Shown: positions 1 through 5,710 of the stretch, in pieces | How the letters are laid out: each line of letters opens with the position of its first letter | Position numbering within the stretch: position 1 is the stretch's first letter | Assembly (NCBI GenBank): GCA_002314635.1 | Contig: DCGQ01000026.1 | Span: 1-9,053 of the forward strand | Direction of reading: 5' to 3' | Length of the DNA: 9,053 nt | DNA from: Clostridiales bacterium UBA1774 | Lineage (GTDB): Bacteria; Bacillota; Clostridia; Oscillospirales; Oscillospiraceae | Made by a program: the position numbers and the translations under genes | Notes under the pieces: generated by a model | The model's database searches: none | Seen by the model: only the letters and a program-made list of their open reading frames with translations | What the model was told of the DNA's origin: nothing

Positions 1-24
1 GAATACCGGGATATCCCGGTATTC
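1..24. repeat. Perfect 24-nt palindrome inside ddl
   Basis: The first 24 bases are a perfect inverted repeat with no spacer: half-site GAATACCGGGAT followed by its exact reverse complement. It lies in the ddl reading frame and covers eight whole codons (residues 59-66, EYRDIPVF). Base 25 is T, and the partner base lies outside the window, so the true length is unknown. The encoded residues look normal for Ddl, so it is probably genuine coding sequence. Whether the palindrome has a role is unknown. Confidence 0.85.
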
Positions 25-198
25 TTCCACCTTCCCGGCGGCTTCCCCGGTGTAGAACTGATAATCCCGGGTGATATAGATGGGCAGCACCGTGTATTTT
101 TCCGTGTCGAAATTGTGCAGTGCCTGCAGTCCGGAGATGATGGAGACCTCATGCTCCACACTGTCACCGCCGAAGAACAGGCCGATGGTGATTTTCAT
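1..198 (-). CDS. ddl: D-alanine--D-alanine ligase, N-terminal part (cut by window edge)
   Basis: ATP-dependent ligase joining two D-alanines in the cytoplasm to give the D-Ala-D-Ala end of peptidoglycan precursors. Only the first 66 residues are here; the frame is open to the window edge. The N-terminus begins MKITIGLFFGGDSVEHEVSI, matching the family's opening beta strand, glycine-rich turn and E-H-E-V-S signature; Glu15 corresponds to the glutamate that contacts the first D-Ala in characterised Ddl enzymes. The ATP-grasp domain lies outside the window. The start is fixed by GGAGG (205-209 on this strand) six bases before ATG. It follows the MurF-like gene by 43 bases on the same strand, a functional pairing because MurF uses the Ddl product. 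A resistance-type ligase (D-Lac or D-Ser) cannot be excluded without the missing active-site region, but nothing nearby suggests a van cluster. Confidence 0.93.
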   Translation of the reverse strand, partial: MKITIGLFFGGDSVEHEVSIISGLQALHNFDTEKYTVLPIYITRDYQFYTGEAAGKVEEYRDIPVF

Positions 199-227
199 AC
201 AATACCTCCGATACAGGAGAATATACT

Positions 228-255
228 ATTATAATATGGTTTCAGTAGTTGTCCG
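228..255 (-). promoter_or_regulatory. Possible internal promoter for ddl
   Basis: On the minus strand a perfect TATAAT (228-233) lies 16 bases downstream of CGGACA (250-255), which matches four of six bases of the -35 consensus. The -35 box falls in the last codons of the MurF-like gene. Transcription would start near 221, leaving a leader of about 22 bases before the ddl ATG. This could let ddl be expressed apart from the upstream genes. The AT-rich gap is short, so a chance match is possible. Confidence 0.4.
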
Positions 256-1777
256 GCAGGTCGTTTTCCAGCAGAATGATCCGCCGTCCCTCTGCTGGGA
301 AGGCATCGGCAGCGCGGATGGCCTCCTCCACCGTCTCCACGGTGACGATCCGGTCGGCGGGGAAACCGGCGGAGAGCAGACCCTCTTTGATGGGAGCCGT
401 CTGCTTCGCGCCTACCAGCACCGCCCGGTGACAGCAGGACGCGGCCTGTCTTCCAAATTCCAGATTCAGCTCCCGCTGCTTCTCGCCCAGTTCCACCATG
501 CCCGGGGTCACAAGGATTCGCAGACCGTCGAACTGGCTCAGGGTCTCCAGTGCGGCCTGTGCGCCGGCGGGATTGGAGTTGTACGCATCGTCGATGATCA
601 GCCGATTGCCGCTGCCCCGAAGCTGCTGCCGGTGCTCCACCGCTTCCAGCGCACGGACGGGGGCGCGGAGCTTTTCCAGCGGAATACCCATGGTATTGGC
701 CACGGCGATGGCAGCGCAGATGTTCTCTACATTGTGCCGACCCAGCAGCCGGGTCTCAAATTGTACGCCCTGCACGGTGAAGCGCAGGCCATGCTCGGAG
801 CAGGAAATGTCCTCCGCCTGATAGTCGCCCCGGGTCACGCCGTAACCCACGGTTTTCACATCCACCTTACGGTTGCGGATTTCCTCCGAATCCATGTTGC
901 CGAAGAAAACCCCGTCCGCCGGGAGCGAATCTGCCAGCTCGAACTTGGTCTTTACCACATTCTGCAGGCTTTTGAAGCTCTCCAGATGCTGGGGGCCGAT
1001 GGCGGTGATCACGCCCATCTGCGGATGCACCAGCTCGCAGATCTCTTTGATATCGCCCACATTCCGGGCGCCCATCTCGCAGACAAAGACCTCGTGAATG
1101 GCTTTCAGGTTTTCCCGGACGGTACGCACCACGCCCAACGTGGTATTATAGTTTTTCGGTGTAACCAGCACATTATATTCAACACCCAGCAGCTTTTCAA
1201 GGAAAAACTTCACGCTGGTCTTGCCATAGCTGCCGGTGACGCCGATGACCAGCAGACGGGGACTCTCTTTCAGGATCCGCCGCGCATCGTTGATATAATG
1301 CCGGTCGATGGCCTTCTCCACCGGCTGATTCAGACGGTTGGCCGCCGTGATGAGCCACGGAGCGCCGCAGAGGGCAAAGGACATCAGCAGTGCGCCGAAG
1401 GCCTCCCCGTCCGGCGCGAAAAAGCCGAACAGCAGGGGGATGCAGCCAAGAATGACCCATGTTGCCAGCAGCCGCTTTACTCTGGCGGTAAAGACCAGCG
1501 CTTTTTTCTCCTTCCGGGGACGGTTCAGCACCGCCACCGCGGCAAACAGCACCGTGCTCAGGATGCAGCCGGTGATTCCCAGACCCTTCACCAGCAGCGC
1601 CGCACCCAGCGCCCAGACGCTGCGGAGCAGCAGAGCTTCAATGTTGTCCCGAACCCACTTTTCCTGTACCTCGGGTTTATAGGAGTTCAACTGAAAAATA
1701 TGCACATGCCGCCGGAACAGCAGGAGATAAGCGATGAAATAGCTGATGGAAAGAATGGCAAAAAAGATTTTAAGCAT
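242..1777 (-). CDS. murF: MurF-type Mur ligase with N-terminal membrane domain
   Basis: Probable UDP-MurNAc-tripeptide--D-Ala-D-Ala ligase (511 aa), which attaches the Ddl product to the peptidoglycan precursor. Residues 1-21, about 50-85 and 103-146 are strongly hydrophobic, giving roughly four membrane segments where canonical MurF has a soluble UDP-substrate-binding domain. The catalytic core follows: P-loop GVTGSYGKTS (179-188), NYNTTLG (209-215), CEMGA (233-237), His264, GRHNVENICAA (346-356), then the C-terminal domain with DDAYNSNP (396-403) and PGMVELG (425-431). The chain ends LLENDLPDNY instead of the usual MurF KGSR-type tail. The ATG at 1777 is chosen over the longer open frame (to 1897) because the extra 40 residues overlap the hydrolase gene, while CGGAG lies at a suitable distance before 1777. 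It overlaps the upstream hydrolase by 8 bases, implying translational coupling. A related membrane-bound amide ligase acting on another polymer is possible; adjacency to ddl favours MurF. Confidence 0.85.
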   Translation of the reverse strand: MLKIFFAILSISYFIAYLLLFRRHVHIFQLNSYKPEVQEKWVRDNIEALLLRSVWALGAALLVKGLGITGCILSTVLFAAVAVLNRPRKEKKALVFTARVKRLLATWVILGCIPLLFGFFAPDGEAFGALLMSFALCGAPWLITAANRLNQPVEKAIDRHYINDARRILKESPRLLVIGVTGSYGKTSVKFFLEKLLGVEYNVLVTPKNYNTTLGVVRTVRENLKAIHEVFVCEMGARNVGDIKEICELVHPQMGVITAIGPQHLESFKSLQNVVKTKFELADSLPADGVFFGNMDSEEIRNRKVDVKTVGYGVTRGDYQAEDISCSEHGLRFTVQGVQFETRLLGRHNVENICAAIAVANTMGIPLEKLRAPVRALEAVEHRQQLRGSGNRLIIDDAYNSNPAGAQAALETLSQFDGLRILVTPGMVELGEKQRELNLEFGRQAASCCHRAVLVGAKQTAPIKEGLLSAGFPADRIVTVETVEEAIRAADAFPAEGRRIILLENDLPDNY

Positions 1778-2531
1778 GATGATCCGCTCCGAAATAGGAA
1801 TCCAGCACCCGGTATACAAAACCGGACTGCTCCAGATATGCGTAGTGCCCTGCGCCGGGGACCTTGACCAGTCCCGCGTCCGGCAGAAGCTTTTCAAAGG
1901 TCTCGCCCATCCACAGCGGGGTGTCCCGATCCTCCGTACCCCAGATCAGCAGACTGGAATTGGGAATCTGGGGCATCCGATCCCGCAGGTCGGTGTTGAC
2001 CAGCTTCACCAGCGTCTGCCGCATCACCGGACTGGCGCTGCGGTAATCCGCGGAGCCGTGGGACTGCCGGTATTTTTCCAGCAGGCCGGGGAAGGGTTTC
2101 AGCAGTACCTTCAGAAGCTTGAAGGCAGTCTGCCGCAGGCGCTTCTTCGCGGTCATGGGCGGCACCAGACCGGCCGCGTCCATAAATACCAGCTTGCCGA
2201 AGCGGATATCCCGCTTGCGGGAGCACAGCGCCAGCATGATGCGGCCGCCGTTGGAGTGGCCGATCAGATGGCATTCCCGGATGTTCAGCACGCGGCACAG
2301 GGCCAGTACCACATCCGCATAGTCCTCCGCGTCCAGCGCCGCCTTCGGCTCCGGCGATTCACCGAAACCGGGCAGCTCCGGCAGCCAGACGTGCAGATAG
2401 GCGCTGAGATGCTGCGCCAGATCCCGGTACAGGGATGCGTTGGTGCCCCAACCCTGCAGGATCATGACGGTTTCCGGCCCGGAACCGTATTCTTCAATAT
2501 GAATGGGGTATCCCCCGGCTTCAATCATCAT
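1770..2531 (-). CDS. Alpha/beta hydrolase
   Basis: A 253-aa single-domain alpha/beta hydrolase, substrate unknown. Visible features in order: an oxyanion-hole segment LQGWGTN (25-31), the LPGFGES loop (53-59), the nucleophile elbow GHSNGG (91-96) with Ser93, a helical lid region at about 125-180, WGTEDRD (197-203) with Asp201 as likely acid, and PGAGHYAYLE (225-234) with His229. The triad is therefore complete. No signal peptide is seen, so it should be cytosolic. Two ATG codons stand in tandem; the first (2531) is taken, with AGGTGA about seven bases upstream, but 2528 is equally possible. It is the first gene of the operon with the MurF-like ligase and ddl, and its stop codon lies inside the ligase start. 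Context suggests a link to cell-wall metabolism, but family membership alone does not define a reaction. Confidence 0.9.
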   Translation of the reverse strand: MMIEAGGYPIHIEEYGSGPETVMILQGWGTNASLYRDLAQHLSAYLHVWLPELPGFGESPEPKAALDAEDYADVVLALCRVLNIRECHLIGHSNGGRIMLALCSRKRDIRFGKLVFMDAAGLVPPMTAKKRLRQTAFKLLKVLLKPFPGLLEKYRQSHGSADYRSASPVMRQTLVKLVNTDLRDRMPQIPNSSLLIWGTEDRDTPLWMGETFEKLLPDAGLVKVPGAGHYAYLEQSGFVYRVLDSYFGADHHA

Positions 2532-2556
2532 TGTGCTTCACCTGCCCTAAAGCGAT

Positions 2557-2585
2557 AGTATAACAGGTAAAAATATCGTTGGCAA
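2557..2585 (-). promoter_or_regulatory. Sigma-A-type promoter of the hydrolase-murF-ddl operon
   Basis: On the minus strand TTGCCA (2580-2585) and TATACT (2557-2562) are separated by exactly 17 bases. Each box matches five of six consensus bases. The predicted start near 2550 gives a leader of about 19 bases holding the AGGTGA ribosome binding site. Confidence 0.75.
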
Positions 2586-2606
2586 GATGCGGAAACCGTG
2601 AATTTC

Positions 2607-2621
2607 GGAGATTGCATCTCC
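2607..2621. repeat. Small palindrome between divergent promoters
   Basis: GGAGAT, three bases TGC, then ATCTCC form a perfect 6-3-6 inverted repeat. It lies 21 bases upstream of the minus-strand -35 box and about 47 bases upstream of the plus-strand -35 box, a place suited to a shared regulator. No known operator consensus is recognised, and a match of this length can occur by chance. Confidence 0.35.
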
Positions 2622-2668
2622 CTTTTCCTCCTGTTTTTCGTGATATCCGATAGGACGGAAGTGAGAAC

Positions 2669-2697
2669 TTGACCGGCGGGCGGAAATGGGGTAAAAT
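2669..2697 (+). promoter_or_regulatory. Sigma-A-type promoter of the glycosyltransferase operon
   Basis: TTGACC (2669-2674) and TAAAAT (2692-2697) are separated by exactly 17 bases; each box matches five of six consensus positions. The predicted start near 2704 leaves about 20 bases before the ATG at 2724, including the GGGAGG ribosome binding site at 2712-2717. Confidence 0.8.
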
Positions 2698-2723
2698 AGC
2701 GGAAAAACTCTGGGAGGCAATCC

Positions 2724-3749
2724 ATGGCGGAGATCAGCGTGATCATACCGGTTTATCAGGCGGAACCGTTTTTGAAAACCTGTCTGGACAGTGTGGTGCA
2801 TCAGACCTTCGAAGACTGGGAGCTGCTGCTGATCGACGACGGCAGCCGGGACCGGTCCGGCGATATCTGCGAGGAATACAAGGCGCGGGACAGCCGGATC
2901 CGGGTGTTCCATCAGGCGAACGCCGGGGTCAGCGCCGCCCGCAACCGGGGTCTCAGCGAAGCCGCCGCACCCCACGTGGCCTTTCTGGATGCGGATGACA
3001 GCTGGGAACCGGAGATGCTGGAAACGCTGCTGACCCTGTGCCGGGAACACAACGCGGATACGGCGGCCTGCGGCGTGACGCTGTGGGAGGCGGACGGCTC
3101 TTCACGGACGGAAGCACCGCTGAAAGCCGGTACGCTGGATGCTGCGGGCATCCGGCAGCAGATCCTGCTGCCGCTGATGGGGCAGCGCCTGTGTCCGCCC
3201 ATCTTCAACGGCTATATCGTCCGTTATCTCTTTGACCGGCAGCGTCTGGAAACGGAAAAGCTCCGGTTTTACGGCGGTTATCTGGAGGACGAGCTGTTTC
3301 TGCTGGAGTATTTCCGCACTGCGGAGCGGGTGGCCGTCACGGAAAAGAGCCTCTATCATTATATGCAGAATCCCGCGTCTGCCACGCATCGGTATATGAA
3401 GGATTTTCCCGGTGTATTCCGGGCGTTTATGGAGCGAAAGACCGCCTTTGCGGAAAAAGCCGGACTGACGGAGATCACGCCGGATTGGCGGGAAAACTCC
3501 CAGTGGGCGGGTCTGCTGATCGCCGTGGGCAATGTGTATGCCCCGGGAAATCCCGATCCCGCTTACGCGGCAAAGCGGCGGGAGGTCAAGGCGCTGTGTG
3601 CGCTGCCGGAATACCGTTCCTGCATGGAAAAGCTGCGCCCCGTCCATATGGGTCGGCGGAAGCAGCTGGTGGCGGAGCTGCTGCTCCGGCGGCAGTTCAG
3701 ACTGCTGGGTCTGCTGTATCGGGTGAAAAACGCGAAAAGAGGAGCATAA
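2724..3749 (+). CDS. Family 2 glycosyltransferase
   Basis: A 341-aa GT-A-fold glycosyltransferase of family GT2, expected to add a sugar from a nucleotide-sugar donor to a lipid-linked glycan on the cytoplasmic face. Residues 4-11 (ISVIIPVY) start the Rossmann-like fold; IDDGSRD (37-43) binds the nucleotide; NAGVSAARN (66-74) is the usual following motif; LDADD (88-92) is the DxD-type metal site; LEDELF (187-192) holds the likely catalytic acidic residues; YHYMQNPASAT (211-221) is a common GT2 element. No membrane segment is evident. The ATG has GGGAGG six bases upstream, 20 bases from a good promoter. It is followed after three bases by the O-antigen-ligase-like gene, so the two are co-transcribed. 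Donor and acceptor cannot be deduced. Single GT2 genes also occur in teichoic acid, capsule and protein glycosylation pathways. Confidence 0.93.
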   Translation: MAEISVIIPVYQAEPFLKTCLDSVVHQTFEDWELLLIDDGSRDRSGDICEEYKARDSRIRVFHQANAGVSAARNRGLSEAAAPHVAFLDADDSWEPEMLETLLTLCREHNADTAACGVTLWEADGSSRTEAPLKAGTLDAAGIRQQILLPLMGQRLCPPIFNGYIVRYLFDRQRLETEKLRFYGGYLEDELFLLEYFRTAERVAVTEKSLYHYMQNPASATHRYMKDFPGVFRAFMERKTAFAEKAGLTEITPDWRENSQWAGLLIAVGNVYAPGNPDPAYAAKRREVKALCALPEYRSCMEKLRPVHMGRRKQLVAELLLRRQFRLLGLLYRVKNAKRGA

Positions 3750-3752
3750 GGG

Positions 3753-5345
3753 ATGCAAAAGGTGATAGAAGGAAGCTATGCCCACCGGATTCTGGTCCTG
3801 CTGGCGCTGCGGCTGAAAAGCAGTCTGCTGGCCGGGGTCTGGGTGTGGCTGTGCAGCGTATATAAAGAGAGCCTGATCTATCGGGCGCTGGCCGCCTGCG
3901 GAGCCGCGTTCTGCCGCTGGCTGGATCAAAGCCTGCTGGTGGGGATGCTGTTTCATCGCGGCCCCGTGCCGAAGGCGTGGGAGCAGAGCCTTGTCTGCCG
4001 GGGCGCAGAGGGATTGATGAACCTGCCCGGCCGGGGACTGCACTGGTTTTATGAAAAGACCCGGAAGCTGTGGGACGGCAGCTTTTTTGCCGGACTGTTC
4101 TTCCGCCTCAGCGACAGCAGCGCCGGTGTGGAAGCGCTGCTGCTGGCGGCACTGTGGGTCATCCCCTATGCAAAGTGGAACAATGTCTATAACCTGCTGG
4201 GTTATTTCATCGTGCTGCTGTTCCTTCTGCTGCGGCAGATGCGGTGGCAGACCCGGCTGGAGCTGCGGAAGATCGGCCCTTATCCGGTGCTGCTGCTTCT
4301 GACGGCGGTGCTGGCGGTGTTCAGCTCCACCTTCCCCGGCCTCAGCAGCCGCTATCTGATCTATCATGTGATCAGCGCACTCTGCGTGCTGGTGACGGTG
4401 AACAGCGTCCGCCGGGAGGGGCACCTGCTGGCGCTTTGCATGGGTATTTCGCTGGCGCTGCTGGCCATGTCCGGCTACGGCGTTTACCAGCGTATCACCG
4501 GCAAGCTGATCTACTATGCCTATATGGTGGACACCTCGATGAATGCGGGTATGCCCAGCCGGGTCTACAGCTGGTTTGACAACCCTAACACCTTCGCACA
4601 GGTGCTGGTGCTGCTGACGCCTGCCGCCGCGGTGCTGCTGCTCCGGAGCCGGTATGCTGCGGGCCGTCTGCTGGGTCTTGCGGCGCTGGTACTCAGTGTT
4701 ACCGCATTGGCTGTGACCTATTCCCGCACCAGCTACATCGGGTTTGCGGTGGAAGCGCTGGTGTTTGTGTGCCTGTGGAAACCCTCCCTGCTGCCCATCG
4801 GCGGCGCGCTGTGCGTACTGGCGCTGCCCTTCCTGCCCGATTCGGTGCTGAACCGGATCCGCACCATCGGCAGCGCCGGGCAGGACTCCACTGCAACCAG
4901 CCGTCTGCCGCTGATGAAGGCCGGTCTCAAAATCATCCGCAGCCGTCCCCTGTGGGGTGCCGGTCTGGGCACGGACGCCATGCGGGCCTACGGTAAGGAG
5001 CAGCTGATCACGGCGGCTCTGCTGTCCTTCCCTCACACCCATAATACCTATATTCAGGTCTGGGTGGAGCTGGGTCTGGGCGGCTTCCTCTGCTTCATGC
5101 TGGGTATGCTGGACGGACTGCGGAATATGTTCCGCGCCTGCAGGGCGGACAGCGGCATTGCCGGGATCACCGCGATTGCGGTGGTGTCCTCCCTCTGCGG
5201 CAGTCTGGTGGGCGGCCTTGCGGACTTCCTCTGGCATTATCCCCGGGTCATGGGTATTTTCTGGCTGATTTTCGCACTGGGTCTGAGCGCGGTGAAGGTA
5301 GCTTCCCGCCAGTCTGAAACAGATACCGATACATATAATATATAA
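3753..5345 (+). CDS. O-antigen ligase/polymerase-like membrane protein (Wzy_C type)
   Basis: A 530-aa polytopic membrane protein of the O-antigen ligase (Wzy_C) superfamily, which transfers or polymerises undecaprenyl-linked glycans on the outer side of the cytoplasmic membrane. About twelve hydrophobic segments lie between residues 126 and 517. Family motifs: SRTS (324-327), the segment SRLPLMKAGLKII followed by RPLWGAGLG (383-406), and PHTHNTYIQVWVELGLGG (427-444), the periplasmic-loop signature with His428, His430, Asn431 and Glu439. Residues 1-125 form an N-terminal extension rich in Arg, Trp and Leu that is not part of the core. The ATG at 3753 is preceded by AGAGGAG overlapping the end of the upstream glycosyltransferase gene, three bases away. 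A strong hairpin closes the operon. In a Gram-positive cell there is no O-antigen, so the product is likely an exopolysaccharide or secondary wall polymer. Ligase and polymerase roles cannot be separated by sequence. Confidence 0.88.
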   Translation: MQKVIEGSYAHRILVLLALRLKSSLLAGVWVWLCSVYKESLIYRALAACGAAFCRWLDQSLLVGMLFHRGPVPKAWEQSLVCRGAEGLMNLPGRGLHWFYEKTRKLWDGSFFAGLFFRLSDSSAGVEALLLAALWVIPYAKWNNVYNLLGYFIVLLFLLLRQMRWQTRLELRKIGPYPVLLLLTAVLAVFSSTFPGLSSRYLIYHVISALCVLVTVNSVRREGHLLALCMGISLALLAMSGYGVYQRITGKLIYYAYMVDTSMNAGMPSRVYSWFDNPNTFAQVLVLLTPAAAVLLLRSRYAAGRLLGLAALVLSVTALAVTYSRTSYIGFAVEALVFVCLWKPSLLPIGGALCVLALPFLPDSVLNRIRTIGSAGQDSTATSRLPLMKAGLKIIRSRPLWGAGLGTDAMRAYGKEQLITAALLSFPHTHNTYIQVWVELGLGGFLCFMLGMLDGLRNMFRACRADSGIAGITAIAVVSSLCGSLVGGLADFLWHYPRVMGIFWLIFALGLSAVKVASRQSETDTDTYNI

Positions 5346-5363
5346 TGTGTCAGAATAGAAAGC

Positions 5364-5395
5364 GCGCCCCTGTCCTCGGCTGAGGGCAGGGGCGC
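5364..5395. terminator. Strong hairpin between convergent genes
   Basis: GCGCCCCTGTCCTC (5364-5377) pairs over all 14 positions (one G-U) with 5382-5395 around the loop GGCT. It lies 19 bases after the glycosyltransferase/Wzy_C operon and 10 bases beyond the stop of the small minus-strand ORF, so it can serve both. The U-tract is weak on either side (CTTTCT on the minus strand, none clear on the plus strand), so termination may be imperfect or the hairpin may protect the 3' end. Confidence 0.7.
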
Positions 5396-5404
5396 TCCGG
5401 CGCT

Positions 5405-5509
5405 TTACCGGCAGATCAGCTCTGCCAGAGATTCCGCATTGATGCAGAGAAACAGGACAAGACCGATCCCTGCAAGCTGTAAAATGTTATACCATTTCTG
5501 AACGCGCAT
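5405..5509 (-). CDS. Small predicted membrane peptide (34 aa)
   Basis: A short ORF with strong translation signals: GAGGAGG (5518-5524) sits eight bases before an ATG at 5509. The product starts MRVQKWYNILQLAGIGLVLF, continues LCINAESLAELICR and stops with TAA. Residues 8-24 form one hydrophobic stretch long enough to cross the membrane, with a basic N-terminus (Arg2, Lys5), predicting N-in topology and a short outside tail. Two cysteines (23, 33) flank the tail. I recognise no family. A hairpin lies 10 bases beyond the stop, consistent with a short transcript. It is convergent to the Wzy_C-type gene and divergent from the S-layer gene. It could be a regulator of a membrane complex or a toxin-like peptide; neither is supported directly. 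Chance occurrence is possible given its length, but the perfect ribosome binding site argues for a real gene. Confidence 0.55.
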   Translation of the reverse strand: MRVQKWYNILQLAGIGLVLFLCINAESLAELICR

Positions 5510-5543
5510 GTTTTTTTCCTCCTCAAAAGCTTTTTATGCCCGA

Positions 5544-5552
5544 AGTCTAGCA
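5544..5552 (-). promoter_or_regulatory. Candidate extended -10 for the small membrane peptide
   Basis: On the minus strand the stretch reads TGC followed by TAGACT, an extended -10 type element, 35 bases upstream of the ATG at 5509. No good -35 box stands 16-18 bases before it, so the call rests on the TGn extension alone. Confidence 0.28.
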
Positions 5553-5556
5553 AAAG

Positions 5557-5633
5557 AAAAGGACAATAAACTGCCCTTTTCTGAAAATTGAGTAGAAAAA
5601 TCCGAAAATCGAGATTTCTTCGGAGAAGCTCCG
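5557..5633. other. Cluster of three hairpins in the gap upstream of the S-layer promoter
   Basis: Three inverted repeats follow one another. AAAAGGACA (5557-5565) pairs with 5572-5580 across a six-base loop, with one mismatch-tolerant G-U. TCCGAA (5601-5606) pairs with TTCGGA (5619-5624), with inner AAT/ATT pairs; read on the minus strand this stem is followed directly by TTTTTC, like a weak intrinsic terminator. CGGAG-AAG-CTCCG (5621-5633) overlaps that stem, so the two cannot form together. No transcript through this stretch is evident, so their role is open. Otherwise 5525-5640 holds no gene that I can see. Confidence 0.45.
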
Positions 5634-5642
5634 GCGGCGTTA

Positions 5643-5660
5643 TGTAACAGTTGAGTTACA
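5643..5660. promoter_or_regulatory. Operator-like palindrome upstream of the S-layer promoter
   Basis: TGTAAC, six bases AGTTGA, then GTTACA form a perfect interrupted palindrome of 18 bases. It ends 15 bases before the -35 box at 5676. The half-site spacing of about one helical turn suits a dimeric helix-turn-helix regulator, and the upstream position suits an activator. No regulator gene lies in the window, so the protein is unknown. Confidence 0.45.
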
Positions 5661-5675
5661 CGAAGCTTTGGGTAC

Positions 5676-5704
5676 TTGAAATATGACACGGAATCGGGTA
5701 CACT
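5676..5704 (+). promoter_or_regulatory. Promoter of the S-layer protein gene
   Basis: TTGAAA (5676-5681) and TACACT (5699-5704) are separated by exactly 17 bases. The -35 box matches five of six and the -10 box four of six consensus positions. Transcription is predicted to start near 5711, just before the first leader hairpin. Confidence 0.7.
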
Positions 5705-5710
5705 CACACC

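Noticed and set aside
80..1867. 595-codon open frame on the plus strand
   Set aside because: It is antisense to ddl and the MurF-like gene, both of which have clear family motifs. The translation is Gln/His/Gly-rich low-information sequence with no ribosome binding site, as expected for a GC-rich shadow frame.
1778..1897. Longer start for the MurF-like ligase at 1897
   Set aside because: It adds 40 polar, non-conserved residues entirely overlapping the hydrolase gene. The start at 1777 has a ribosome binding site and leads straight into a membrane segment.
3102..5237. 711-codon open frame on the minus strand
   Set aside because: It lies opposite the glycosyltransferase and Wzy_C-type genes. 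The product is very rich in Gln, His, Arg and Pro, the mirror of Leu/Val/Arg-rich codons on the other strand. No ribosome binding site or promoter fits it.
5344..5382. Short plus-strand ORF (MCQNRKRAPVLG) after the Wzy_C-type gene
   Set aside because: Twelve codons only, no ribosome binding site, and it runs into the terminator hairpin.
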